Origin: Flavobacteriales bacterium | Lineage (GTDB): Bacteria > Bacteroidota > Bacteroidia > Flavobacteriales_E > Vicingaceae | Direction: 5' to 3' | Length of the DNA stretch: 16,268 nucleotides | Assembly: GCA_020635825.1 (NCBI GenBank) | Contig: JACJZA010000034.1 | Location: forward strand, 1-16,268 | Shown here: positions 7,119 to 14,242 of the stretch, one piece after another | Numbering within the stretch: the first letter of the stretch is position 1 | Layout: each line of letters opens with the position of its first letter | Notes under the pieces: generated by a model | What the model saw: only the letters and a program-made list of their open reading frames with translations | What the model was told of the DNA's origin: nothing | The model's database searches: none | Made by a program: the position numbers and the translations under genes

Positions 7119-8391
7119 TTACCCTAATGGTAGTAGTTTCATTTATCCAACATCCAATTGTATAACTATCTCCTTTTTGTTTACCGTAAAAAAATAAATC
7201 TTTGGTTGAAGGATAACTAGCTGAAGCTCTTGCAATTTTTTTGTTGGCTTCATCAGCAACTGAAGAATCAACAGACTTGGCTTTTTGGTATTTATCAACT
7301 GCTGCCCAATATGCCCCCCATTTACCTAATTCACCATCATCACAAGATTTTGAACTGTACAAATAAGCATCTCCGACTACAATATAAGGTTCACCCCATC
7401 CACTTTTCATTGCAGCAGCTTTTAAAGCATAAGTTCTTGCAGAAGAATAATTTTTAGCATATAAATTTGCTTCAGCAATGCTAAAAGTATATTGAGCCTT
7501 ATCCTCATCTGTTTCGGCCATCTCTAGAGCTTTGTTAAAGAAATCAATTGCTTTATCGTAATCTTTTTTACCTAAAAACAATTTACCCATGTTTTCTGCC
7601 GATTCAGCTGATGGATCTAAAGGAAACAAAGCTTCTGCAACTTTAGCAAAAATTTCTGCTTCGTAACATTTTTTATACTTCAATAATTTTACTGTATTTC
7701 TTAACCAAACTACATCTCCTTTATTAGCTTCAAAATTCTTTTCAGCTAATGGAACTAATACTTCACAGTCTAAATAAGGTGCTGCTACACTTTGAATTTT
7801 TTCTTGAGCATCTTTGTATTTTTCATCGTTATTAGCAGCACAAATAGAAACTAACTTATCGTATTGCACTACTACATCTTCTTTCGTTTTTTTCTCAGCT
7901 TTTTCTAAGTTCACTATTGCAAACATAGTTGCTACCAATGTTCCGGCATCTGTTTCTTTACCGCCTAAATTTACTGCTTCACTTAAAGTAGTATAAATAC
8001 CTTCTATATTCTTTTTATCATATACCAACATGGTTTGACCCTTATATCCTTTAACTTTAGCTTCGTCTCCAAACACTTTAATACGTTGATCAAAAATAGA
8101 GAACATGGTATCCTTATATGCTTGTTGCTCTGCTCCGGTTTTTGCTTCTTTAATTAATCCTTGATACAATTTTACACCGTTGATATAAAGACTAACTTGA
8201 GATTCCGGACAAACTTTATAAGCTTTTCTCCATAAACTTAAAGCAAGTTTAGGATCATTATCCATATAATCTTTATAAATTAAACTTTCTATACAAGTAA
8301 TACTATCTTGAGGAGTTGCTCCATATTTACCTTGTGCAAAAGTGAATGTGCTTACTGCAATTCCGATTAATGTTAGTGCTAATTTTTTCAT
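7111..8391 (-). CDS. Exported TPR-repeat protein
   Basis: A 426-residue protein beginning with a Sec signal peptide (basic MKK, hydrophobic 4-17, cleavage near TFAQ at 17-20), so it should be periplasmic or at the outer membrane's inner face. Tetratricopeptide-like helices are clearest in the C-terminal half: about 265-290 (KLFLGKKDYDKAIDFFNKAL) and the following units with AEANLYAKNYSSARTYALKA and a GEPYIVVGDAYL segment. Such repeats usually bind partner proteins. Several conserved-looking cysteines appear in CPES, CAAN, CEVL, CDDGE and CWIN, which could form disulfides. It lies 21 bp after the barrel protein gene and overlaps lptC, so it is in the middle of the envelope cluster. A scaffold role in outer-membrane assembly fits but is inference; no specific family name is recognised. 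Confidence 0.85.
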   Translation of the reverse strand: MKKLALTLIGIAVSTFTFAQGKYGATPQDSITCIESLIYKDYMDNDPKLALSLWRKAYKVCPESQVSLYINGVKLYQGLIKEAKTGAEQQAYKDTMFSIFDQRIKVFGDEAKVKGYKGQTMLVYDKKNIEGIYTTLSEAVNLGGKETDAGTLVATMFAIVNLEKAEKKTKEDVVVQYDKLVSICAANNDEKYKDAQEKIQSVAAPYLDCEVLVPLAEKNFEANKGDVVWLRNTVKLLKYKKCYEAEIFAKVAEALFPLDPSAESAENMGKLFLGKKDYDKAIDFFNKALEMAETDEDKAQYTFSIAEANLYAKNYSSARTYALKAAAMKSGWGEPYIVVGDAYLYSSKSCDDGELGKWGAYWAAVDKYQKAKSVDSSVADEANKKIARASASYPSTKDLFFYGKQKGDSYTIGCWINETTTIRVND

Positions 8392-8412
8392 TGTTTTACT
8401 CTTTTATTATTC

Positions 8413-9720
8413 TTAATCGTATTTTCTTTTAATAAACCATCTGTCATTAATGGTTATTCCTAAATTAAAATTTAAATATTTTTCTTTTACCAAGCCTGCC
8501 GATGCTTTTCCTTTTCCTCCATACTCAACCGCTAAGTTTAACCCTGGAAAAGCAGTATCGGTTCTTTTTACCGGAAGGAATAAACCAAAAGTTATGCCAT
8601 AATCTGAAATGCTTTGATTATCCACTTTTAGATATCCGGTAGAATATCTAAACCCTAATCGATATTTTACTCTTTTAAAGTAACGATTAAAAGAATTGTA
8701 ATCCGGAATATATTCCACTCCTGCATTTAATGTTAAGTCATTTTGGTAAGAATAGTTTTGATTAACCGGTTGAGTTAATTGTCCCCAAGATGAAGATTTT
8801 ACATCGGCAGCAAGAGTCCATTTGTTTTCTTTTTCAAACACTACTCCAATACCAATTTTAGAAGGTAACTCAAGAATGGTAGGAACATCAACAGTATTTA
8901 CAATAGTATCTTCAATCGTACCAAAATCGATGTTTCCTTTAAATGTTCTGTTTAATTGAGTTTGTTCTGCATTTAAATCAGCAGCTAATTCATAAGTAGT
9001 TCCTAGTATTAAGTTATATTTTTCAGCTTTAGCATTTCTGAAAGATTTGGTATACTGAATACCACCAATAAAATTAAAATCGACAATAGAGGTTCTTGAG
9101 AATTCCCATAAATTATAAGAATTAGCCAAATCACCAAAAATTACTTTTTTATCGGAAGTAAAATTTCCAAATAAAACGGATCCATTGACACCAACTGAAA
9201 TATTAGATGTAGTATCTATTTTAAATTTTACAGCATTCCCAAAATAAACCTGATTAAGACCACCATCGCCTTTATAGTAAAAATCTATATCTCCGGCTAT
9301 TGAATCACTTACTGTATTTTGATAATCATAACCTACTTTTGAATAAGGCATAATTCCAAAAGACATTCCCCATTTATTATTGATGACTGGAAATCCGAAA
9401 GCAATATGATTTATATATGTGTTGTTTTGAAATTGACTTTGGGTTCCATTCTCTAACCATAAACCACTGGTGGTTAAACCAAATTCTACAGTAGTAATGG
9501 TTAATTCTGAATAAGATGCAGGATTTAAATAATTAATATTGGTATTAGAACGCAATCCTAAACCTGCTCCACCCATTCCAAAGTTTTGATTAAAATTCTC
9601 AGGAATTAATAGACCAACACCATACTTAGAGTAAGGTGAAATAGTTGATTTTTGTGCAAAAGCCAAATCGGCACCCAATAGTACTAGCAACAAAACTATG
9701 TAATTCTTAATCTTTAGCAT
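8413..9720 (-). CDS. Outer-membrane beta-barrel protein (FadL/OmpP1-like)
   Basis: A 435-residue protein with a signal peptide (MLKIKNY, hydrophobic 8-20, cleavage around AFAQ at 20-23). The mature part shows alternating polar and hydrophobic strands with frequent aromatic residues and glycines, typical of an outer-membrane barrel. The N-terminal pattern GMGGAGLGLRSNTNINYLNPASYS resembles the FadL/OmpP1 fold, where an NPA motif lies in the hatch region. The C-terminus ends with strand-like LNFNLGITINDRWFIKRKYD. The gene overlaps the end of coaX by 14 bp and is followed after 21 bp by the TPR protein, so co-transcription is likely. Ligand unknown; transport of a hydrophobic compound is a family-based possibility, not shown here. 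Confidence 0.85.
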   Translation of the reverse strand: MLKIKNYIVLLLVLLGADLAFAQKSTISPYSKYGVGLLIPENFNQNFGMGGAGLGLRSNTNINYLNPASYSELTITTVEFGLTTSGLWLENGTQSQFQNNTYINHIAFGFPVINNKWGMSFGIMPYSKVGYDYQNTVSDSIAGDIDFYYKGDGGLNQVYFGNAVKFKIDTTSNISVGVNGSVLFGNFTSDKKVIFGDLANSYNLWEFSRTSIVDFNFIGGIQYTKSFRNAKAEKYNLILGTTYELAADLNAEQTQLNRTFKGNIDFGTIEDTIVNTVDVPTILELPSKIGIGVVFEKENKWTLAADVKSSSWGQLTQPVNQNYSYQNDLTLNAGVEYIPDYNSFNRYFKRVKYRLGFRYSTGYLKVDNQSISDYGITFGLFLPVKRTDTAFPGLNLAVEYGGKGKASAGLVKEKYLNFNLGITINDRWFIKRKYD

Positions 9721-10432
9721 TTAACTTTAAAATTTTGTTTAATCCTTTAAGCACAAAAAATTTGTCTGCAAAGATGCGATTTTTTGGTTCTAAATCAAAC
9801 CTTTCAATATTACCTCCGGTTAAAACTATTTTTAAGTTTTTATATTGTTGTAAATATTGATTAATCACCCCTTGCAATTCTTGCTTTAACCCATTAAAAA
9901 CACCCGACTTTATGGAATTTTCAGTAGAATCTCCAATCAATTGTGGTTGTTCTTGTTCATTCATTTCTATCTCCGGAAGTTTTCCTGTAAACTGATTCAA
10001 AGCTTTAAGTCGCATATTTAATCCGGGAGAAATGGCACCACCATAGTAATTTTTATGTTCGTCTAAAAAATCATAAGTCACACAGGTTCCGGCGTCAATA
10101 ATCAGCACGTTATTATTTAACCCAGAAGCTGCAGCAACCAGTGCATACCTATCTTTTCCTAAAGTTTGAGGAGTTCTGTATAAATTTTTAAAAGGAAACT
10201 TAAGTTCAGGAGTCAATTTAATCAATTTTGTATGTTGAGCCAGTAATTCTTCTACTTGGCTATCAAAACTTTTTACTTCAGAAATAATTGAGTTGACAAT
10301 GTTAAACTTATTCATCAACTCTTGAATATCTACAATTGTTAAAGAATCATAATTTTTGTTAAAACAAATTTCTTCAGAAGAAAAAACAGCTAGTTTGGTA
10401 ACGGTATTACCTATATCGATGACTAAGTTCAT
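9707..10432 (-). CDS. coaX: Type III pantothenate kinase
   Basis: Cytoplasmic enzyme that phosphorylates pantothenate in the first step of coenzyme A synthesis. The ASKHA-fold motifs are present: N-terminal phosphate loop DIGNTVTKLAVF (Asp6), the GKDR motif at 92-95, DAGTCVTYD with the catalytic Asp at 113, GGAISPGL at 131-138 and LTGG near 204-207. The start is placed at the ATG at 10432, giving 241 residues and beginning directly with MNLVIDIGNT. A longer frame from a TTG at 10468 would add 12 residues ahead of the canonical start and cross the -7 box, so it is rejected. It is the first gene of the minus-strand cluster and overlaps the barrel gene by 14 bp. Confidence 0.95.
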   Translation of the reverse strand: MNLVIDIGNTVTKLAVFSSEEICFNKNYDSLTIVDIQELMNKFNIVNSIISEVKSFDSQVEELLAQHTKLIKLTPELKFPFKNLYRTPQTLGKDRYALVAAASGLNNNVLIIDAGTCVTYDFLDEHKNYYGGAISPGLNMRLKALNQFTGKLPEIEMNEQEQPQLIGDSTENSIKSGVFNGLKQELQGVINQYLQQYKNLKIVLTGGNIERFDLEPKNRIFADKFFVLKGLNKILKLNAKD

Positions 10433-10447
10433 GGTAAAAAAGTAGCC

Positions 10448-10455
10448 CAAAAATA
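10448..10455 (-). promoter_or_regulatory. Candidate -7 box for coaX and the envelope cluster
   Basis: On the minus strand this reads TATTTTTG, a perfect match to the Bacteroidota TAnnTTTG element, ending 16 bp before the coaX ATG. No TTTG is seen at the usual -33 spacing, so the promoter is incomplete. If it is used, transcription would begin only about 10 nt before the start codon and would drive the cluster divergently from the tRNA gene. Confidence 0.45.
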
Positions 10456-10475
10456 CAAATTGTGGCAAAATTATT

Positions 10476-10504
10476 TTTGAAGATAAAAATATTTTCTACA
10501 TTTG
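10476..10504 (+). promoter_or_regulatory. Promoter of tRNA-Phe
   Basis: TTTG at 10476-10479 and TACATTTG at 10497-10504 are separated by 17 bp, matching the Bacteroidota primary sigma-factor pattern TTTG-N17-23-TAnnTTTG. The expected start near 10511 lies about 10 bp before the mature tRNA 5' end, leaving a short leader for RNase P to remove. Confidence 0.75.
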
Positions 10505-10520
10505 CCGTCCGATTTGGGAT

Positions 10521-10596
10521 GGTGATGTAGCTCAGTCGGTAGAGCAAAGGACTGAAAATCCTTGTGTCGGCGGTTCGATTCCGTCCATCACCACCA
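10521..10596 (+). tRNA. tRNA-Phe (anticodon GAA)
   Basis: A complete cloverleaf. The acceptor stem GGTGATG (10521-10527) pairs perfectly with CATCACC (10586-10592). The D arm is GCTC/GAGC with an AGTCGGTA loop. The anticodon stem AAGGA/TCCTT encloses the loop CTGAAAA, with anticodon GAA at 10554-10556. The variable loop is GTGTC, and the T arm GGCGG/CCGTC (one G-U pair) holds TTCGATT. The discriminator is A10593 and the CCA end is encoded at 10594-10596. GAA reads Phe codons UUU and UUC. It stands alone, between its own promoter and a terminator. Confidence 0.97.
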
Positions 10597-10628
10597 AAAA
10601 AGCCTCAACAATTGTTGAGGCTTTTTTT
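10596..10628. terminator. Bidirectional intrinsic terminator after tRNA-Phe
   Basis: GCCTCAAC at 10602-10609 pairs perfectly with GTTGAGGC at 10614-10621 around AATT, with an A-run on the left and seven Ts on the right. It directly follows the tRNA CCA end and lies just beyond the stop of the opposing DUF3592-like gene, so it can stop both transcripts. Confidence 0.9.
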
Positions 10629-10636
10629 ATTTATAA

Positions 10637-11080
10637 TCAACCTCCCTTAAATAAAGGTTCTAATTTTTCATATTTTACAATTATCAACAAACCACCAAAA
10701 AACACAAATATAAAAGATAATAAATAGCCTATTATTTGGGTTTTGTGAGTTTCATCATTTTGATTTATAACTGAATTCATAGGATCATCCTTATCAACAA
10801 AAACATCTACCTTGTCTCCTATTGAGAATCTTTTTTTTAGAGAATTGTAACTTGTTTTAATCCCATAGGTTAAATTATCATATTTGAATTCAATATGATA
10901 TACTAAATATTTTTCGGCATTAGTAACCTCTAATAATTCTTCTACTTTAACCTCTCCCTCCACAATATTTGCATTTGAAATCAAGCTATTTAATTTAAAA
11001 GATCTATGAATGTTATATGAAAGCAACCCAAATCCCACTATTAAGAAAATAAATCCAAAACCTTTGATAAACAATCTCAT
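10637..11080 (-). CDS. DUF3592-like two-helix membrane protein
   Basis: A 147-residue protein with a hydrophobic helix at each end (about 5-23 and 115-135) and a soluble beta-rich segment between them. The middle part shows the pattern of DUF3592: a GEV strand, a YxxY-type strand (VYHIEFKYDN), and a KRFSIGDKVDVFVDKDDPMNSVI segment in which a G-[DE]-x-V-x-V-[FY] turn is followed by a D-P pair. The segment probably faces the periplasm. No function is known for the family. It starts 18 bp after the phoH2 stop on the same strand, so the two are probably co-transcribed. Confidence 0.7.
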   Translation of the reverse strand: MRLFIKGFGFIFLIVGFGLLSYNIHRSFKLNSLISNANIVEGEVKVEELLEVTNAEKYLVYHIEFKYDNLTYGIKTSYNSLKKRFSIGDKVDVFVDKDDPMNSVINQNDETHKTQIIGYLLSFIFVFFGGLLIIVKYEKLEPLFKGG

Positions 11081-11098
11081 TAGCTACAACTATTAATT

Positions 11099-12436
11099 TT
11101 ACAACAAATCATTGGCAAGGTTAGCCAACTCTGAACGTTCTCCTTTTTCAAGGGTAATATGCGCAAACAATTCATGCCCTTTTAGTCGGTCAATTAAATA
11201 CGATAGCCCATTACTTTGTTCATCCAAATAAGGTGAATCAATTTGGTTGACATCGCCTGTAAACACAATTTTAGTATTTTCTCCAGCTCGTGTAATTATG
11301 GTTTTTACTTCGTGAGGTGTTAAATTTTGTGCTTCATCCACAATAAAATATACATCACTTAAACTTCTACCACGAATATATGCCAAAGGAGTAATCACAA
11401 TTTTTTCATCCTTTTGCATGTCTTCTATTTGACGGTAGCGTTTTTCGTTTTCACCAAACTGATTTTTTATAAATTTTAAATTATCCCACAAGGGCTCCAT
11501 GTAAGGTCCAATTTTTTCGTTGGCATCACCTGGCAAATAACCAATATCTCTATTGCTTAAAGGAACTATTGGGCGAGCCAAAATTATTTGTTTAAATCGA
11601 TTGCGTTGCTCCAAAGAACTTGCTAATGCCAATAGCGTTTTACCCGTTCCTGCAACACCTTGTAAGGCAATCAATTTAATGTTATCGTTCAACAACGCGT
11701 GAATAGCAAATGTCTGTTCTGCATTTTTTGGTTTTATACCATAAACGTATTCTTTTTCAACTCTTTCTAAAGAATTGTTGTAAGGATTATAATAAGAGAG
11801 AGCTGAACTTTTCCCATTTTTAAGAATATAAAAAGAGTTCTTCTTAAACTGCAATCCTTTTATGGAAGGGTTTTCGATAGAGCCTCCGTTAAATATCTTT
11901 TTAATGATATCATTATCTACTTCTTCAACAGTTTCTTTCCCGGTTACCACCAAATTTTTTACATCCTGAATTTTTCCAGTTAAGTAATCTTCCGAAGGCA
12001 ATTCAAGAGCCTTAGCTTTCAATCGCAAATTAATGTCTTTAGTCACCAATACTACCTCTCTATCAGTATGTTCTTCCTGCAAGGAAATAGCAGCATTTAA
12101 AATTTTATGGTCGGCTTTATCATCATTGTAGATAAACTCAGCATCACGTTTAGTTTTATTGTGATGCATGATAATTTTAAACTGTCCTTTTTTAGGCCCG
12201 TTTAGCTTTATCCATTGTTGTAAAGTACTTTTTCCACTAACCCTATCTAAAAATCGAATAAACTCCCGAGCTTCATAGTTTTTGGTGTCATTTCCTTTTT
12301 TAAAATTATCCAGTTCTTCTAAAACAGTTATTGGAATTGCCACATCGTTGTCTTCAAAATTATTGATTGCATTATGATCGTATAGGATAACTGAAGTATC
12401 TAACACATAAATTCGAGGATTTTTTCGTTTTGCCAT
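11099..12436 (-). CDS. phoH2: PIN-PhoH fusion ATPase/ribonuclease (PhoH2 type)
   Basis: A 445-residue cytoplasmic protein combining two domains. The N-terminal PIN ribonuclease domain (about 8-150) begins with VLDTSVIL (acidic Asp13), has IPITVLEELD (Glu40/41) and ends with VLVTKDINLRLKA (Asp134), the acidic set expected for metal-dependent RNA cleavage. The C-terminal PhoH helicase-like ATPase (about 235-445) has Walker A GVAGTGKT at 260-267, Walker B VYFIVDEAQ at 362-370 and the FTGDVNQID motif near 392-400. Mycobacterial PhoH2 proteins have been described as RNA helicases with ribonuclease activity; YlaK of Bacillus shares this architecture. It is transcribed divergently from gpmI and is followed by the DUF3592-like gene. 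No antitoxin-like gene precedes it here. Confidence 0.94.
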   Translation of the reverse strand: MAKRKNPRIYVLDTSVILYDHNAINNFEDNDVAIPITVLEELDNFKKGNDTKNYEAREFIRFLDRVSGKSTLQQWIKLNGPKKGQFKIIMHHNKTKRDAEFIYNDDKADHKILNAAISLQEEHTDREVVLVTKDINLRLKAKALELPSEDYLTGKIQDVKNLVVTGKETVEEVDNDIIKKIFNGGSIENPSIKGLQFKKNSFYILKNGKSSALSYYNPYNNSLERVEKEYVYGIKPKNAEQTFAIHALLNDNIKLIALQGVAGTGKTLLALASSLEQRNRFKQIILARPIVPLSNRDIGYLPGDANEKIGPYMEPLWDNLKFIKNQFGENEKRYRQIEDMQKDEKIVITPLAYIRGRSLSDVYFIVDEAQNLTPHEVKTIITRAGENTKIVFTGDVNQIDSPYLDEQSNGLSYLIDRLKGHELFAHITLEKGERSELANLANDLL

Positions 12437-12682
12437 AAATTATATTTGTTTTTAATGGTGAAGGTGCAATTTTATTCTTATCAAATTTCAATTAGGAAAT
12501 TAAATAATTATTAAGCTCAACGTTACATGTTAACTTAATATTAATCAACAACCCTAAATCATCGATAAAACAAAAGAAAAAAGGAAGGTTACAGCTTTTT
12601 ATAAACAATTAATATTTAGTCATTATTAACCTTATATCTCGGCAGTAAATAATTAACTTTGCAACTCATTAAAAATGAACTC
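12437..12682. other. Divergent intergenic region between phoH2 and gpmI
   Basis: 246 bp of very AT-rich DNA that must hold the starts for phoH2 (minus) and gpmI (plus). A perfect -7 box for gpmI is present (separate entry). For phoH2, the minus strand has a near match, TAAAATTG (one mismatch), around 12469-12476, without a convincing upstream element. A short GTTA/TAAC inverted repeat lies near 12521-12533. I see no riboswitch, ORF or strong hairpin. Confidence 0.5.
12654..12661 (+). promoter_or_regulatory. -7 box of the gpmI promoter
   Basis: TAACTTTG is a perfect TAnnTTTG match. A start near 12668 would leave a leader of about 15 nt before the ATG at 12683. The alternative TTG start at 12659 lies inside this box, which decides in favour of the ATG. 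The -33 element is weak (only TTA-type sequence near 12632). Confidence 0.55.
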
Positions 12683-14203
12683 ATGAGTACCAAAAAAGTA
12701 GCACTACTTATTTTAGACGGCTGGGGCTGTGGAAACAAAACAAAATCTGACGCTATTTTCAATGCCAACACACCATTTTACGACAGTTGTTTGGAAAAAT
12801 ATCCAAACTCGCGTTTAAAAACATTTGGAGCTTTTGTTGGTCTTCCTGATGGGCAAATGGGGAACTCAGAAGTGGGTCATTTAAACATTGGAGCAGGAAG
12901 AATTGTTTATCAAGATTTTGCTAAAATCAACAAAGCTGTTGAGGACAAAACCATTGACAATCACCCTGTAATTCTGGAAGCTTTTAACCATGCCAAAGAA
13001 AATAATGTAGCAGTTCATTTTATTGGTTTGGTTTCTGACGGGGGCATACATTCACATCAAAACCATTTGTATCGTTTGTGTGAAATGGCAAACCAACACC
13101 AAATAAAAAATGGATACATCCATGCTTTTACAGATGGTAGAGATTGTGATCCAAAAAGTGGATTAGGATTTTTAAAAGAATTAGAAAAAAGAGTGGAAAA
13201 TACCAATTGTCAAATTGCTTCTGTAGTGGGGCGTTATTATGCCATGGATAGAGATAATCGTTGGGAAAGAGTAAAAATGGCTTACGACATGATGGTAAAT
13301 GGTGCTGGAGAAAAAACGAGTAATATTATTGAAAGTATTGAAAAATCTTACCAAAATGATGTTACCGACGAGTTTATTAAACCCATAGTGAAAGTGAACC
13401 AAGCCCAAGAATTTATTGGCATCATCAAACCAAACGATGTAGTGATTTGTTTTAATTTTAGAACCGATCGTTGTCGTGAAATTACCATTGCTTTAACCCA
13501 AAAAGACTTTCCTGAACATGATATGAAAACATTGCCTTTGTATTATGTTACCATGACTAACTATGACAAAACCTTTAGTAATGTTCATGTTATTTATAAC
13601 AAGGAAAATTTAACCAATACTTTAGGGGAGGTTCTTTCAAAAAACAATAAAACACAAATTAGAATTGCCGAAACTGAAAAATATCCTCATGTTACTTTTT
13701 TCTTCTCAGGAGGAAGAGAGCTCCCTTTTGAAGGAGAAAACAGAATTTTAATTAATTCACCTAAAGTAGCAACCTACGATTTGCAACCAGAAATGAGTGC
13801 TGAAGAAGTTACTACTTCTATTATTTCTGAAATTGAAAAAGGACATACTGATTTCATTTGTTTGAATTTTGCTAACCCTGATATGGTTGGTCATACAGGA
13901 GTTTATTCTGCCATTGTAAAAGCGGTTGAAAAGATTGATAGTTGTACTCAACGAGTGGTTGAATCCGGATTAAAAAATGGCTATTCATTTATTATTATTG
14001 CCGACCATGGAAATGCAGATTTTGCCATTAACGATGATGGTACACCCAACACAGCACACAGTACTAATTTGGTTCCTTGCATTTTAATTGATGACGATTA
14101 TAAAGAAATTAAAGACGGAAAACTTGGAGACATTGCACCAAGTATTTTAAAAATGATGAACATTAACATTCCTTCTGAAATGGATGGCGAATGTTTAGTT
14201 TAA
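12683..14203 (+). CDS. gpmI: 2,3-bisphosphoglycerate-independent phosphoglycerate mutase
   Basis: Glycolytic and gluconeogenic enzyme interconverting 3- and 2-phosphoglycerate in the cytoplasm, using two Mn2+ ions and a phosphoserine intermediate. From the ATG at 12683 it is 506 residues, normal for the family (about 510). Visible catalytic residues are Asp12 in LDGWG, Ser62 in GNSEVGH (the phosphorylated serine), Asp400 and His404 in NPDMVGH, Asp441-His442 in ADHGNAD and His459 in TAHSTN. The phosphotransferase motifs SDGGIHSHQNH (118-128) and FTDGRDC (149-155) are intact. A TTG at 12659 would add eight residues but lies in the promoter, so it is rejected. It is followed after 39 bp by the M20 dipeptidase gene on the same strand. 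Confidence 0.97.
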   Translation: MSTKKVALLILDGWGCGNKTKSDAIFNANTPFYDSCLEKYPNSRLKTFGAFVGLPDGQMGNSEVGHLNIGAGRIVYQDFAKINKAVEDKTIDNHPVILEAFNHAKENNVAVHFIGLVSDGGIHSHQNHLYRLCEMANQHQIKNGYIHAFTDGRDCDPKSGLGFLKELEKRVENTNCQIASVVGRYYAMDRDNRWERVKMAYDMMVNGAGEKTSNIIESIEKSYQNDVTDEFIKPIVKVNQAQEFIGIIKPNDVVICFNFRTDRCREITIALTQKDFPEHDMKTLPLYYVTMTNYDKTFSNVHVIYNKENLTNTLGEVLSKNNKTQIRIAETEKYPHVTFFFSGGRELPFEGENRILINSPKVATYDLQPEMSAEEVTTSIISEIEKGHTDFICLNFANPDMVGHTGVYSAIVKAVEKIDSCTQRVVESGLKNGYSFIIIADHGNADFAINDDGTPNTAHSTNLVPCILIDDDYKEIKDGKLGDIAPSILKMMNINIPSEMDGECLV

Positions 14204-14208
14204 GAATG

Positions 14209-14216
14209 TATATTTG
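14209..14216 (+). promoter_or_regulatory. Candidate -7 box for the M20 dipeptidase gene
   Basis: TATATTTG, a perfect TAnnTTTG match, lies in the 39-bp gap between the gpmI stop and the dipeptidase ATG, 26 bp before that ATG. No clear TTTG is present at -33, where the gpmI coding end lies. It suggests that the dipeptidase and lipoprotein pair can be transcribed separately from gpmI. Confidence 0.45.
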
Positions 14217-14242
14217 TTACAACAGAAAAAATCAATCTTTAA

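Noticed and set aside
10433..10468. N-terminal extension of coaX from a TTG at 10468
   Set aside because: It adds residues ahead of the canonical MNLVIDIGNT start and runs through the candidate -7 box; the ATG at 10432 fits the family.
10521..10636. tRNA-Phe as an integration site for a mobile element
   Set aside because: There is no integrase, no duplicated tRNA 3' end in the window and no foreign-looking gene block; both flanks are core genes.
12521..12533. GTTA-CATGT-TAAC inverted repeat upstream of gpmI as an operator
   Set aside because: Four paired bases in very AT-rich DNA are expected by chance, and there is no second copy to support it.
12659..12682. N-terminal extension of gpmI from a TTG at 12659
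   Set aside because: The TTG is part of a perfect TAnnTTTG promoter element, and the ATG at 12683 gives the usual MSTKKVALLILDGWG-type start.
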